Positions 35,768 to 45,875 of a stretch of DNA of 64,000 nt are shown here, piece by piece. Origin of the DNA: Thalassobius sp. I31.1 (GTDB taxonomy: Bacteria; Pseudomonadota; Alphaproteobacteria; Rhodobacterales; Rhodobacteraceae). Below the pieces are notes generated by a model. The model made no database searches and was not told the DNA's origin. It worked only from the letters and a program-made list of their open reading frames with translations. Position 1 is the first letter of the stretch. Each line of letters starts with the position of its first letter. The position numbers and the translations under genes were made by a program. Location of the stretch: the NCBI RefSeq assembly GCF_003031585.1, contig NZ_PWAA01000011.1, forward strand, positions 349,501 to 413,500, given 5' to 3'.

Positions 35768-36901
35768 ATGGCACATGCAGATCCGGATTTCACAATTGGC
35801 GTTGAGGAAGAATACCTTCTGGTCGACAAAGACAGCCTCGCCCTTGCCCCTGCGCCCCAGGATTTCATGGACCGCTGCATGTCTGAACTGGAAGGCCAGG
35901 CCAGCCCGGAATTCCTTGCCTGCCAGATCGAAATCGGCACAACTGTCTGCGCCACCACAAGCCACGCCCGTGAGGAACTGAAACGTCTGCGCAGCTGCGT
36001 GGCCCGTGTGGCCGGTGACTATAATCTCGCCCCGATCGCCGCCTCTTGTCATCCGTTTTCCGACTGGAAAGATCAGGTGCATACAGATCGCGAACGCTAT
36101 CAGGTTCTGAAACGCGATCTGGCCGGTGTTGGGTATCGCATGTTGATTTCCGGCATGCATGTTCATGTGGGCATTCCGGCAAAAAACCAGCGTATCGATC
36201 TGATGAATCAGCTGAAATATTTCCTGCCACATCTGCTGGCGATGTCCGGCTCGTCCCCGTTCTGGCAGGGATCAGACACCGGCATGAATTCCTATCGTCT
36301 GACGGTGTTCGACAATCTGCCGCGCACCGGCCTGCCGCCACAGATCGACAGTTGGGGGGAATATGAACGTTCGGTCGAAACCCTTGTGGACACCGGGGTG
36401 ATTGAGGACAGCTCAAAAATCTGGTGGGATCTGCGCCCCTCTGCAAAATTCCCCACGATTGAAAGCCGCATTTGTGACGTGCAACCGACCATAGACACCA
36501 CCCTTGCGCTGGCGGGCCTGACCCAATGTCTCACCCGAATGCTCTGGCGATTGGGCAAAAAAAACCAACGCTGGCGGCTTTATGACAACTTCCTGATTTC
36601 TGAGAACCGCTGGCGCGCGCAGCGCTACGGCGTGAACGAAGGTCTGATTGATTTCGGCGCCGGGGAAATTCTGCCGTTTTCCGAGCTACTGGAACATATC
36701 TTTGAACTCGTGGAAGAGGATTCCGTCGCCATGAACACCTGCGACGATATCGAAGTCGCGCGTCAGATCATTGCCGGGGGCACCGGATCCGACAAACAGC
36801 GCGCGGTGTATGAGGCTGCGATTGCCGCGGGGAAAGACAAAGACGACGCGCTGAAAGACATTGTCCGCTGGCTGACAGAGGCCTTTCACGAGGGTTTATA
36901 A
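35768..36901 (+). CDS. Carboxylate-amine ligase, YbdK/glutamate-cysteine ligase type 2 family
   Basis: This 377-residue ATP-dependent enzyme has FTIGVEEEYLLVD, IEIGTTVC, GMHVHVGIP and WWDLRPSAKFPTIESRICD, the motifs of the GCS2 family. E. coli YbdK has weak gamma-glutamylcysteine synthetase activity, and the true substrate of most members is unknown. The ATG at 35768 (MAHADPDF) is the family start; the longer frame from 35714 is not used. It is a single gene between mmsA and the acyl-CoA dehydrogenase operon. A GC-rich stem at 36931-36946 follows. Confidence 0.92.
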   Translation: MAHADPDFTIGVEEEYLLVDKDSLALAPAPQDFMDRCMSELEGQASPEFLACQIEIGTTVCATTSHAREELKRLRSCVARVAGDYNLAPIAASCHPFSDWKDQVHTDRERYQVLKRDLAGVGYRMLISGMHVHVGIPAKNQRIDLMNQLKYFLPHLLAMSGSSPFWQGSDTGMNSYRLTVFDNLPRTGLPPQIDSWGEYERSVETLVDTGVIEDSSKIWWDLRPSAKFPTIESRICDVQPTIDTTLALAGLTQCLTRMLWRLGKKNQRWRLYDNFLISENRWRAQRYGVNEGLIDFGAGEILPFSELLEHIFELVEEDSVAMNTCDDIEVARQIIAGGTGSDKQRAVYEAAIAAGKDKDDALKDIVRWLTEAFHEGL

Positions 36902-37069
36902 CCACCCCGGCTTTGCCTGGCAGCGCCCGACCGCCCCCATGGGCGGGCGCTTCACACCCGCCCGCGGTCAGACGCAATGTGCAAATTTTCAGGACCAGCG
37001 ATGTGACGTCAGGTTCCTGTTCCACCCCCACTGCAGCCATTGCAAAACTCCTGTAACAATCGTTAATTA

Positions 37070-37079
37070 AACACGTGTT
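37070..37079. promoter_or_regulatory. Short palindrome in the valine-operon promoter region
   Basis: AACACGTGTT is a perfect 10-base palindrome 35 bases before the acyl-CoA dehydrogenase start, in an AT-rich stretch. It may be an operator; the binding protein is unknown and chance occurrence is possible. Confidence 0.3.
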
Positions 37080-37113
37080 CAGTTAGAATGCTTGACCCCG
37101 CCGGGAGGACATA

Positions 37114-38259
37114 ATGGATTTCGCGCTCACCGAAGAACAAACCCTGATCTTTGACATGGCAAAAGGCTTTGCCGATGAACATATCGCGCCCTTTGCCGCG
37201 GAATGGGAAGCTGCCGGCACCGTCCCAAAGGAACTTTGGGGCAAGATGGCGGAACTGGGGTTCGGCGGGCTTTATGTTTCTGAAAAAAACGGCGGATCCG
37301 GCCTGACGCGCCTTGATGCGACGCTCGTGTTCGAAGCCCTGTCTTCCGCCTGTCCGGCTGTCGCCGCCTGGCTGTCGATCCACAATATGTGCGCAGCCAT
37401 GCTTGATAAATTCGCAAGCCAGCATGTGATTGATACCTGGCTGAAGCCAGCTGTGAATATGGAAAAATTCTTTGCCTATGCCCTGACCGAACCGGGTTCT
37501 GGTTCTGACGCCGCCGCGTTGAAAACCCGTGCTGATCTGGTTGGCAATGAATATGTTCTGAACGGTTCCAAAGCCTTCATTTCCGGCGCGGGCTATGCCG
37601 ACGCCTATGTCGTCATGTGCCGCACCGGCGGTGACGGGCCCAAAGGCGTATCCACAGTGGTGGTCGACAATGGCACGGATGGCCTGAGCTTTGGTGGGCT
37701 TGAGAAAAAGATGGGCTGGCACGCCCAGGAAACCCGCCAGGTGCAGTTTGATGACTGTAAAATCCCGACCACAAACCTTGTCGGTGAGGAAGGCAAAGGC
37801 TTTTCCTACGCCATGGCCGGGCTTGATGGCGGGCGTCTGAATATTTCCTCTTGCTCGCTGGGGGCCGCCCAGACCGCCCTGACGAAAACCTTAGAATACA
37901 TGGGCGAACGTCAGGCCTTTGGCAAATCCATCGACCAGTTCCAGGCGCTGCAATTCCGCCTGGCGGATATGGAAATCGAACTTCAGGCCGCCCGCACCTT
38001 CCTGCGCCAGGCCGCCTGGAAGCTGGATCAGGGCGCACCGGATGCCACGAAGTTCTGCGCCATGGCCAAACGTTTCGTGACCGAAACCGGGTCAAAAGTT
38101 GCCAATGGCTGCCTGCAATTGCACGGCGGTTATGGCTATCTGGCGGATTACGGCATTGAGAAACTGGTGCGTGATCTACGCGTGCATGAAATCCTGGAAG
38201 GCACCAATGAAATCATGCGCATGATCGTCGCCCGCAACCTTCTGGCGGAGCGCGGCTGA
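37114..38259 (+). CDS. Acyl-CoA dehydrogenase, probably isobutyryl-CoA dehydrogenase
   Basis: This 381-residue FAD enzyme has YALTEPGSGSDAAALKTRA and the flavin/substrate segments GGLEKKMGWHAQETRQVQFDD. The C-terminus carries QLHGGYGYLADYGIEKLVRDLR and HEILEGTNEIMRMIVARNLL. Followed directly by 3-hydroxyisobutyryl-CoA hydrolase and mmsB, it is most simply the isobutyryl-CoA dehydrogenase of valine degradation. A GGGAGGAC site precedes the ATG. The stop overlaps the next start (TGATG). Confidence 0.92.
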   Translation: MDFALTEEQTLIFDMAKGFADEHIAPFAAEWEAAGTVPKELWGKMAELGFGGLYVSEKNGGSGLTRLDATLVFEALSSACPAVAAWLSIHNMCAAMLDKFASQHVIDTWLKPAVNMEKFFAYALTEPGSGSDAAALKTRADLVGNEYVLNGSKAFISGAGYADAYVVMCRTGGDGPKGVSTVVVDNGTDGLSFGGLEKKMGWHAQETRQVQFDDCKIPTTNLVGEEGKGFSYAMAGLDGGRLNISSCSLGAAQTALTKTLEYMGERQAFGKSIDQFQALQFRLADMEIELQAARTFLRQAAWKLDQGAPDATKFCAMAKRFVTETGSKVANGCLQLHGGYGYLADYGIEKLVRDLRVHEILEGTNEIMRMIVARNLLAERG

Positions 38260-39320
38260 TGGATTTGGTCAAATCTGACGACATCTACATCCGCCGTGAA
38301 GGCCATGTTGGGCGCATCACCCTGACCCGCCCTAAGGCGCTGAATGCGCTTGGATATCAGATGGCGCTTGAGGTGGAAAAAGCGCTGGATGTCTGGCGCG
38401 ATGATGATGCGGTAAAACTGATCCTGCTGGATGCCGAAGGCGATCGTGCATTCTGTGCTGGCGGTGATATTCAGGAAATGTATGACACCGCAAAAGCCGG
38501 TGATTTTGAATATGGCCGCAAATTCTGGCGCGATGAATATCGTATGAATGCCAAAATGTTCGAATTCCCCAAACCCGTCGTCAGCCTGATGCAAGGCTTC
38601 ACCATGGGCGGCGGCGTTGGCATTGGCTGTCATGGCTCGCACCGTGTGGTCTGTGACAGTTCCCGCATCGCCATGCCGGAATGTGGCATCGGCCTGATCC
38701 CCGATGTCGGCGGTACACTGATCCTTGCCCGCGCGCCGGGGCGTCTGGGCGAATATATCGGCATGTCGGGCGTGCAACTGGGCGCAGCAGATGCGATTTA
38801 TACGGGGTTTTCTGACTATTATATTCCGGAAGAGGCCTGGCCTGGCCTTATCACGACACTCTGTGAAACAGGGGATGTCAGCGCTGTGGACGCTACGGCA
38901 CGAACCGCACCGGACGGCACGCTTGCGGCGAACGAAGAAACGGTGAACCGCCATTTCGCAGGTGAAACCGCCCTTGATATCCTGCGCAGCCTCGAAGGCG
39001 CGGAAGACGTATTTTCTGCGAAAACTCTGAAAACCCTGCGCCGGAACTCTCCGCTTGCGGTTGCTGCGACAGTCGAACTTGTACATCGTGCGCGTGGAGC
39101 AAAAGGCATCCGCGCTGCCCTTGGGCAGGAATACCGCTTTACCCATCGGGCCGCCAGCGAAGGCGATTTTATCGAGGGCATCCGCGCCCAGATCATCGAC
39201 AAGGATCGCAACCCGACCTGGAAACACGCCTGCGTCGAAGATCTGCCGCCGGTGGATGTCACAAAAATGCTGATGCCCGTGCCCGGCATCAAAGTCGAAT
39301 TTGAAGGAGAAGAGCCATGA
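38259..39320 (+). CDS. 3-hydroxyisobutyryl-CoA hydrolase (crotonase family)
   Basis: This 353-residue crotonase-fold protein has DRAFCAGGDIQEMYD, the oxyanion-hole segment GFTMGGGVGIGCHGSHRV, and MPECGIGLIPDVGGTLILAR. The length and the ECH_2-type C-terminal extension (about 150 residues) mark the hydrolase rather than the hydratase. It releases 3-hydroxyisobutyrate for MmsB. It is translationally coupled to both neighbours (TGATG before, ATGA after). Confidence 0.92.
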   Translation: MDLVKSDDIYIRREGHVGRITLTRPKALNALGYQMALEVEKALDVWRDDDAVKLILLDAEGDRAFCAGGDIQEMYDTAKAGDFEYGRKFWRDEYRMNAKMFEFPKPVVSLMQGFTMGGGVGIGCHGSHRVVCDSSRIAMPECGIGLIPDVGGTLILARAPGRLGEYIGMSGVQLGAADAIYTGFSDYYIPEEAWPGLITTLCETGDVSAVDATARTAPDGTLAANEETVNRHFAGETALDILRSLEGAEDVFSAKTLKTLRRNSPLAVAATVELVHRARGAKGIRAALGQEYRFTHRAASEGDFIEGIRAQIIDKDRNPTWKHACVEDLPPVDVTKMLMPVPGIKVEFEGEEP

Positions 39321-40189
39321 AAATCGGATTTATCGGCCTTGGCAATATGGGCCAACACATGGCACGCAACCTGGCCGCAGCCGGACATGAGGTCACCGGA
39401 TTTGACCTTACCGCACCCTGCCCGGAAGGTGTCGCGAAGGCCGACAGCGCTGCAGCAGTCGCGGTCGGCGCTGACGTGGTTGTCACCATGCTGCCCAATG
39501 GCACGATCCTGAAATCTGTCGCGGCGGAAATCATTCCCGCGATGTCCGCAGGTGCCGTGCTTTGCGACTGTTCCACAGTTGATGTGGAAAGCGCGCGTTC
39601 TGTGGCAGAAGACGCCAAAGCAGTCGGCCTTATGGCGGTGGATGCCCCTGTGTCTGGTGGTATTGGCGGCGCGGATGCCGGCACGCTGACCTTCATGGCT
39701 GGTGGTGATGATGCAGCCTTTAAGAAGGTTGCGGAATTATTTGATATCATGGGGCAAAAAGCGGTTCACTGTGGTGAAGCAGGCGCTGGTCAGGCGGCCA
39801 AAATCTGCAACAATATGATCCTTGGCATCACCATGGCAGGCACTTGCGAAGCCTTTGCCCTGGCCGATAAACTGGGCCTTGATCGTCAGAAAATGTTTGA
39901 CGTGGTTTCCACATCCTCCGGCTATTCCTGGACCATGAACGCTTATTGTCCTGCCCCTGGCGTCGGCCCAACTTCACCTGCGGACAATGATTACAAACCT
40001 GGGTTTGCCGCGGAACTTATGCTGAAGGATCTGCGCCTGTCCCAACAGGCCGCCGTTGCTGCTGATGCTGACACGCCCATGGGGGAACGCGCGACCGAGC
40101 TTTATTCCACCTTTGTTGAAGACGAAGACGGTCTGGGCCGCGATTTTTCAGCCATGCTGCCGCGCTTTGAGAAACGCGGGCGTGACTGA
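39317..40189 (+). CDS. mmsB: 3-hydroxyisobutyrate dehydrogenase
   Basis: MmsB (290 aa) oxidises 3-hydroxyisobutyrate to methylmalonate semialdehyde with NAD+. It has the Rossmann motif GFIGLGNMGQHMARNL, the DAPVSGGIGGADAGTL substrate loop, and the catalytic Lys in GAGQAAKICNNMILG. Its product is the substrate of MmsA, encoded 5 kb upstream. The ATGA overlap couples it to the hydrolase gene. Confidence 0.96.
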   Translation: MKIGFIGLGNMGQHMARNLAAAGHEVTGFDLTAPCPEGVAKADSAAAVAVGADVVVTMLPNGTILKSVAAEIIPAMSAGAVLCDCSTVDVESARSVAEDAKAVGLMAVDAPVSGGIGGADAGTLTFMAGGDDAAFKKVAELFDIMGQKAVHCGEAGAGQAAKICNNMILGITMAGTCEAFALADKLGLDRQKMFDVVSTSSGYSWTMNAYCPAPGVGPTSPADNDYKPGFAAELMLKDLRLSQQAAVAADADTPMGERATELYSTFVEDEDGLGRDFSAMLPRFEKRGRD

Positions 40190-40289
40190 CAATGTCTGAT
40201 TTGCGACAAAAATAACGTCGCAAATACTCTATACGGGTCACGGCCACACGCCTCACTATGGTGTTAACGCAGCATAAACGAGGCCCGCC

Positions 40290-41642
40290 GTGACCCTTTC
40301 CTTCGCCGATTTCGCATCCAATCTGACCTATGACGACCTGCCAGAGGCGGTCCTTCAGGTGCTGCGCCGCAGTTTCCTTGATACGATGGGCGTGGCTGCG
40401 ATCGGATCCACCACCGAAATGTCAGACGCCGCCTACAAAGGGGCCTGCGCCATGTTTGGCCCCACCCACACGGGGCGCGCGCGCGTTATGATGCGCGGCA
40501 CGGAACTTTCCCCAGCGGGGGCGGCCATGGCCAATGCGTTCACCGTGGATTCCGTTGATGCCCATGACGGAACCTCCCCCTGCAAAGGCCACGCGGGCAG
40601 CGCTATTTTCCCCGCACTTATGGCGGTGGCAGATGCGGAAGCCAGCCTTGGCCGTCCCGTTGATGGCAAAACCTTTGCCATGCTTCTGGCGCTTGCCTAT
40701 GAGGTCAGCTATCGCGCGGGCCTGGCCCAACACGCGACCTGCGCGGATTACCACACGTCTGGTGCCTGGACGGCTGTCGGCGTCGCGGTTGCCGTGGCCC
40801 GGATGCTTGGTCTGGATAAAGAACAGATCCGCCACGCGGCAGGCATCGCCGAATATCATGGCCCGCGCAGCCAGATGATGCGCTGCATTGATTTTCCAAC
40901 CATGCTGCGCGATGGCGTTGGTTGGGGCGCACCCACCGGCGTGACTGCCGCCTATCTGGCTCAGGCCGGTTTCACTGGCGCACCCGCCCTGACCTGTGAA
41001 GGTGAGGACGAAGCCCCTTTCTGGGAGGATCTGGGTCAGGCCTGGCGCCTGGTCGAAGACACGCATTACAAACCCTACCCCTGCTGTCGCTGGGCGCATC
41101 CTTCTGTCGATGCGGTGGCTGACCTGATGCGCGACCATGACCTGCACCATTCCCAGGTCACCTCTGTGGACATTAAAACCTTCCACAACGCGACACGCCT
41201 TGCAGGCCACGCCCCGGCAACCATGGATGAATTCGCCTATGGCATCGCCTTCCCCGTCGCGACCATGATCGTGCGCGGCCAGATCGGTGTGCCGGAACTG
41301 ACCAATGACACACTGCAGGATCCGGACATTCAGCGCATTTCAAAGGCCACACAGCTGATCGACGATCCGCATTACACGAAGATCAGCGTCGGCAAACGCT
41401 GGGCAGAGGTTTCGATGACGCTTACTGACGGGCGCACTATCAGCGCGGCACCGCGCACCCCGCGTGGGGATACAGACATGCCCCTTACCGATCAGGACAT
41501 CAGCGAAAAATTCCACCTCTTCACCGATCCGGTCCTGGGGCGCACGCGCGCGGATGAGATTGAAACACTCAGCACAGGTTTTGATGCATTAAATGCCGTG
41601 GATCTCATGCGCCTGAATGAACTCTGCCTGACAGCGCCCTGA
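40290..41642 (+). CDS. MmgE/PrpD family protein
   Basis: This 450-residue protein belongs to the 2-methylcitrate dehydratase/cis-aconitate decarboxylase fold family. Visible are LDTMGVAAIGS near residue 31, VDSVDAHDGTSPCKGHAGSA, GAWTAVGVAVAVARMLGL and KPYPCCRWAHPSVDAV. Members dehydrate or decarboxylate small carboxylic acids; the substrate is not predictable. The start is GTG at 40290 (MTLSFADF). It follows mmsB by 100 bases; since MmsA yields propionyl-CoA, a methylcitrate role is conceivable but no prp genes are near. Confidence 0.88.
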   Translation: MTLSFADFASNLTYDDLPEAVLQVLRRSFLDTMGVAAIGSTTEMSDAAYKGACAMFGPTHTGRARVMMRGTELSPAGAAMANAFTVDSVDAHDGTSPCKGHAGSAIFPALMAVADAEASLGRPVDGKTFAMLLALAYEVSYRAGLAQHATCADYHTSGAWTAVGVAVAVARMLGLDKEQIRHAAGIAEYHGPRSQMMRCIDFPTMLRDGVGWGAPTGVTAAYLAQAGFTGAPALTCEGEDEAPFWEDLGQAWRLVEDTHYKPYPCCRWAHPSVDAVADLMRDHDLHHSQVTSVDIKTFHNATRLAGHAPATMDEFAYGIAFPVATMIVRGQIGVPELTNDTLQDPDIQRISKATQLIDDPHYTKISVGKRWAEVSMTLTDGRTISAAPRTPRGDTDMPLTDQDISEKFHLFTDPVLGRTRADEIETLSTGFDALNAVDLMRLNELCLTAP

Positions 41643-41705
41643 TCTTTTCATCTTGCCCGAAATACTCCGGGGTCCGGGGCAGCGCCCCGGTCCGACCTGC
41701 CAGCT

Positions 41706-44576
41706 TTATTCTGCTGCCAGTGTCTTCCCCATCAACATCTCTTTCAGATAACGCCCGGTGTGACTGCGCGGTTCCATCGCGACTTTTTCGGGCGTTCCGG
41801 CCACGACCAACTCGCCGCCGCCATCGCCCCCCTCAGGGCCGATGTCCAGGATCCAGTCGGCAGTTTTCACCACATCCAGATTGTGTTCAATCACCACAAC
41901 GGAATTGCCTTGTTCCACCAGTTCATGCAGCACTTCTAACAGCTTACGCACATCTTCAAAATGCAGACCCGTGGTGGGTTCATCCAGAATATACAGCGTG
42001 CGGCCGGTGGATCGTTTCGCCAGTTCTTTCGACAGTTTCACCCGCTGCGCTTCACCACCAGACAATGTTGTCGCCTGCTGACCCACCTTGATATAGCCAA
42101 GACCAACCCGCATCAGAGCTTCCATCTTGTCGCGAATGGAAGGCACTGCATCAAAGAACTGCCGCGCGTCTTCAACAGTCATATCCAGCACATCCGCGAT
42201 GCTTTTGCCTTTGAATTTCACCTCAAGTGTTTCGCGGTTATAGCGCGCGCCGTCACAGGTTTCGCAGGTCACATAAACATCGGGCAGAAAGTGCATTTCG
42301 ATCTTGATCACGCCGTCGCCCTGACAGGCCTCACACCGTCCGCCTTTGACGTTGAAACTGAACCGCCCGGGTTTATAGCCGCGCGCACGTGATTCAGGCA
42401 GACCGGCAAACCAGTCACGGATCGGTGTGAACGCGCCGGTATAAGTCGCCGGGTTGGATCGTGGCGTACGCCCGATGGGCCGCTGATCAATGTCGATGAC
42501 TTTATCCAGATGTTCGAGGCCCTTAATGCTTTCGCAAGGCGCAGGTGTCTGACGTGCGCCGTTCAGCTGCATGCTGGCGGTCTTGAACAATGTCTCAATC
42601 GTCAGAGTCGATTTCCCCCCGCCGGACACGCCGGTGACACAGGTAAATTTGCCCAGCGGGAAGTCCGCCGTCACCTTTTTCAGGTTGTTGCCCGTGGCCT
42701 TTTTCACAGTGATCTTTTTACCGTTGCCCTTGCGGCGTTCAGACGGAACCGTGATTTCACGCATGCCCGTAAGGTATTGACCAGTAACAGAAACCGGGTC
42801 AGCACAGATTTCCGCAGGGGTGCCTTTTGCAACGATTTCACCGCCATGCACACCGGCGCCAGGACCAATATCAAAGACGTAATCTGCCTCGCGGATTGCT
42901 TCTTCGTCGTGCTCCACAACAATCACGGTATTGCCCTGATCGCGCAGGTTTTTCAGCGTGGTCAAAAGCCGCCCATTGTCGCGTTGGTGCAGACCGATGG
43001 ACGGTTCATCCAGCACGTACAGAACGCCAGTCAGACCAGAACCAATCTGGCTGGCCAGACGGATACGCTGGCTTTCACCGCCGGAAAGCGTGCCGGAATT
43101 ACGCGACAGCGACAGGTATTCAAGGCCGACATTGTTCAGGAAACCCAGGCGTTCGCGGATCTCTTTGACAATCGCCTTGGCAATCTCGGCTTTTTGTTTG
43201 CTCAGCACATCCGGCACCAGGGAAATCCAGTCCAGCGCCTCGCGGATCGACATCTGAACCACCTGCCCCACGTGCAGCAGTTCGTCAGCACCACCAATTT
43301 TCACGGCCAGGGCTTCGTCTTTCAGACGATAGCCTTCGCAGGCCTCACATGGGCGGTTGTTTTGATAGCGTTCAAATTCTTCACGGATAAAGTTACTGTC
43401 CGTTTCGCGATAGCGGCGTTCCATGTTGGGGACCACGCCTTCAAAGCTGCGCGAAATCTCATAGACCCGCCCTGAATCATCATACCGGAACGGAATTTCA
43501 TCGCCGTTGGACCCATACAGAAACACCTGCTGAATATGTTTCGGCAGATCTTTCCAGGGGGTCTTCGGGTCAAATTCGTAGTGTTTTGCAATCGCTTCAA
43601 TCGTTTGCAGAAAATAAGGTGATTTCCCCTTACGCCATGGGGCAATCGCCCCGTCAGACAGACGCAGGGACTGATCCGGCACCATCAGACGTTCGTCAAA
43701 GAACAGTTCAACCCCAAGGCCATCACAATCCGGGCAAGCCCCAAAAGGCGCGTTGAAAGAGAACAAGCGCGGTTCAATCTCGGGGATGGTGAAACCGCTT
43801 TCCGGACATGCGAAATTTTCACTGAAGGTAAAGCGTTCCGGATCGCCTTCCTTTGGCGCGGTTTCCAGAACCGCGATCCCATCAGCCAGATCAAGCGCTG
43901 TGCGGAAACTGTCCGCAAGACGGGTTTCCATGCCCTCGCGCACCACGATCCGATCGACCACAACATCAATGTCATGGCGAAATTTCTTGTCCAGCGTGGG
44001 CGGTTCATCCAGCTCATAAAATTCGCCATCAACCTTTACCCGCTGGAAACCCTGCTTGCGCAATTCCAGGAATTCTTTCTTATATTCGCCTTTGCGGTCC
44101 CGGATGATCGGGGCCAGAAGATAGCCGCGCGTGCCCTCTTCCATGTTCATCACACGATCCACCATATCCTGAACCTGCTGGGCCTCAATCGGTTTGCCGG
44201 TGGCGGGGGAATATGGCGTACCGGCGCGGGCGAACAGCAGCCGCAGATAATCGTAAATCTCTGTCACGGTGCCGACGGTGGAACGCGGGTTTTTCGATGT
44301 GGTTTTCTGTTCAATCGAGATCGCAGGCGACAGGCCTGAGATATGATCAACGTCAGGTTTTTCCATCATATCAAGGAATTGGCGCGCATAGGCAGACAGG
44401 CTTTCGACATAGCGCCGCTGCCCTTCCGCATAGATCGTATCAAAGGCCAGGCTTGATTTGCCAGACCCGGACAGGCCGGTGATCACCACCAGTTCATCGC
44501 GCGGAATGTCCACATCAATGGACTTCAGGTTATGTTCCCGCGCACCGCGTACTTCGATCTTCTTCAACTCGGCCAT
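41706..44576 (-). CDS. uvrA: Excinuclease ABC subunit A
   Basis: UvrA (956 aa) recognises bulky DNA lesions and loads UvrB in nucleotide excision repair. The first Walker A is [19 protein letters not shown] and the second [18 protein letters not shown] signatures ([16 protein letters not shown] and [16 protein letters not shown]), zinc-finger cysteines ([26 protein letters not shown]) and the Q-rich UvrB-binding region are present. The ATG at 44576 ([12 protein letters not shown]) is the family start. A LexA box lies 66 bases upstream. Confidence 0.97.
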   Translation of the reverse strand: MAELKKIEVRGAREHNLKSIDVDIPRDELVVITGLSGSGKSSLAFDTIYAEGQRRYVESLSAYARQFLDMMEKPDVDHISGLSPAISIEQKTTSKNPRSTVGTVTEIYDYLRLLFARAGTPYSPATGKPIEAQQVQDMVDRVMNMEEGTRGYLLAPIIRDRKGEYKKEFLELRKQGFQRVKVDGEFYELDEPPTLDKKFRHDIDVVVDRIVVREGMETRLADSFRTALDLADGIAVLETAPKEGDPERFTFSENFACPESGFTIPEIEPRLFSFNAPFGACPDCDGLGVELFFDERLMVPDQSLRLSDGAIAPWRKGKSPYFLQTIEAIAKHYEFDPKTPWKDLPKHIQQVFLYGSNGDEIPFRYDDSGRVYEISRSFEGVVPNMERRYRETDSNFIREEFERYQNNRPCEACEGYRLKDEALAVKIGGADELLHVGQVVQMSIREALDWISLVPDVLSKQKAEIAKAIVKEIRERLGFLNNVGLEYLSLSRNSGTLSGGESQRIRLASQIGSGLTGVLYVLDEPSIGLHQRDNGRLLTTLKNLRDQGNTVIVVEHDEEAIREADYVFDIGPGAGVHGGEIVAKGTPAEICADPVSVTGQYLTGMREITVPSERRKGNGKKITVKKATGNNLKKVTADFPLGKFTCVTGVSGGGKSTLTIETLFKTASMQLNGARQTPAPCESIKGLEHLDKVIDIDQRPIGRTPRSNPATYTGAFTPIRDWFAGLPESRARGYKPGRFSFNVKGGRCEACQGDGVIKIEMHFLPDVYVTCETCDGARYNRETLEVKFKGKSIADVLDMTVEDARQFFDAVPSIRDKMEALMRVGLGYIKVGQQATTLSGGEAQRVKLSKELAKRSTGRTLYILDEPTTGLHFEDVRKLLEVLHELVEQGNSVVVIEHNLDVVKTADWILDIGPEGGDGGGELVVAGTPEKVAMEPRSHTGRYLKEMLMGKTLAAE

Positions 44577-44641
44577 ATCTGCCCCCGTAATGTCAGAAAC
44601 AGAGATAGGGTATTCCCCCCGCCACGCCAAGGGTTAATTAA

Positions 44642-44656
44642 GAACCAAAAGTGAAC
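44642..44656 (-). promoter_or_regulatory. LexA (SOS) box upstream of uvrA
   Basis: Read on the minus strand the site is GTTC-ACTTTTG-GTTC, exactly the alphaproteobacterial LexA consensus GTTC-N7-GTTC. It lies 66 bases upstream of uvrA, a usual SOS gene. Confidence 0.8.
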
Positions 44657-44794
44657 ATTCCGATCTCTGCTGACATACCTATAAATACACATTGGCAGGC
44701 AACCGACATTGGTTAATCGTGGCTATATCCCACCTTCTGACATGTGTTTTAAGCGGTTTTTCGTTTTTTTTCTGAATTTACAAATGAGTTTACA

Positions 44795-45394
44795 ATGAAA
44801 CAGCTACTCACCAGCATTGTCGCTGCACTTGCAGTCACAACATCTGCCCAGGCCGCTGACTGGTCCGGGGCTTACGTCGGCGCAGGCCTGTCACTGAATA
44901 ATGGTACGGCTTACGACAGCAGTTATGGCAACGGACCCGTTGACACCGACGGTGCAGAAGCCCTTCTGTTTACCGGCTATAACTGGCAGTTTAACCGATT
45001 GATCTACAGCGGTGAATTCTGGCTGGGTCTCGGCGGCCCCTCCGGCGATGACGGGGATTTTCTGCGACCTGTCACTCAGGAAAGCTCTTATGGGGTAAAA
45101 GCCCGGCTTGGCTATGACATGGACCGCTTTATGCCCTTTGTGTCACTTGGCTATGCATACCTCAGCTATTCTGCTGATCACGATGGAGGTGGAAGCAATA
45201 TCGCGAATGACAGTTTTGGCGCGACAACACTTGGAGTCGGCGCGGATTACGCCCTGAGCCGGAATACCATTCTGCGTATTGAAGCAGAACATTTGAATAT
45301 TGAAGGCACCGCCTTTGATTTTGGCGGCGGCGACCTGCACGGCGCAGAATTCTCCCGAAACCGTTTGAACTTAAGTGTCGCCTGGAAATTCTGA
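44795..45394 (+). CDS. Outer membrane beta-barrel protein
   Basis: This 199-residue protein has a clear signal peptide (MKQLLTSIVAALAVTTSAQA, cleavage before ADWSG). Alternating aromatic beta strands follow (WSGAYVGAGLSL, EALLFTGYNWQF, SYGVKARLGYDM, MPFVSLGYAYL, ATTLGVGADYAL, ILRIEAEHLNI), ending in the outer-membrane C-terminal Phe (LNLSVAWKF). It resembles the OmpW/porin-like 8-strand barrels of alphaproteobacteria. Function unknown. Lone gene. Confidence 0.88.
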   Translation: MKQLLTSIVAALAVTTSAQAADWSGAYVGAGLSLNNGTAYDSSYGNGPVDTDGAEALLFTGYNWQFNRLIYSGEFWLGLGGPSGDDGDFLRPVTQESSYGVKARLGYDMDRFMPFVSLGYAYLSYSADHDGGGSNIANDSFGATTLGVGADYALSRNTILRIEAEHLNIEGTAFDFGGGDLHGAEFSRNRLNLSVAWKF

Positions 45395-45600
45395 TCCTTC
45401 CGGATATACACCTGAAACATGCCTTTTCCCCGGTCTTTCACCCCCGGGAAAAGGAAATTTAAGAATGAAAGTTTCGCGGTGTCTAATGGTCCTTCGCCCC
45501 GCCATGCATCATGCTACTTTTACTCTATTAAAATATTTTTTGAGGATATGATGCTGCTGAATTTTTCCGTGTGCAGAATACGTCCGGCTCCATGTAGGGA
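45395..45600. other. Intergenic stretch with a hairpin after the barrel gene
   Basis: A strong inverted repeat at 45422-45454 (arms CCTTTTCCC and GGGAAAAGG) follows the barrel gene but lacks a T-run. A short frame from about 45551 (MMLLNFSVC) may be the damaged 5' end of the remnant that follows. Confidence 0.4.
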
Positions 45601-45744
45601 CAGATTAGTAGCATCCGGAGAATCGAAATCGCTCGTAATGTGATCGGGGATCCGTTGCCGGAAATTCCACAGGATACGGCGGTCATTCCCGCAGAAGCCG
45701 GGCAATATCAGATCGAATGTTTCATGGGGCCGGGTCCAGGGTAG
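45601..45744 (+). pseudogene. Small protein-like remnant without a start
   Basis: A frame preceded by an in-frame stop reads like real protein (NVIGDPLPEIPQDTAVIPAE, then GQYQIECFMGPGPG-stop) but has no start codon. The adjacent frame upstream begins MMLLNFSVC, so a single frameshift near 45595 would join them into a short exported-looking protein. The parent gene is not recognised. Confidence 0.35.
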
Positions 45745-45781
45745 TTGACTAATCTCCACCCGGTAACTGCAAACAACCGAT

Positions 45782-45806
45782 ACGGCCCACCGGTGCCGTT
45801 TTTTTG
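45782..45806 (+). terminator. Rho-independent terminator
   Basis: The stem ACGGC/GCCGT with a CACCGGTG inner palindrome is followed by seven T residues. It lies just after the small remnant, which supports that stretch once being transcribed. Confidence 0.75.
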
Positions 45807-45875
45807 TGACAGAGTCACTGACTTGTGGGGCCCTGGTCGTGTAAACCGGGATAAACGCAACAAGCAGGACGCCAG

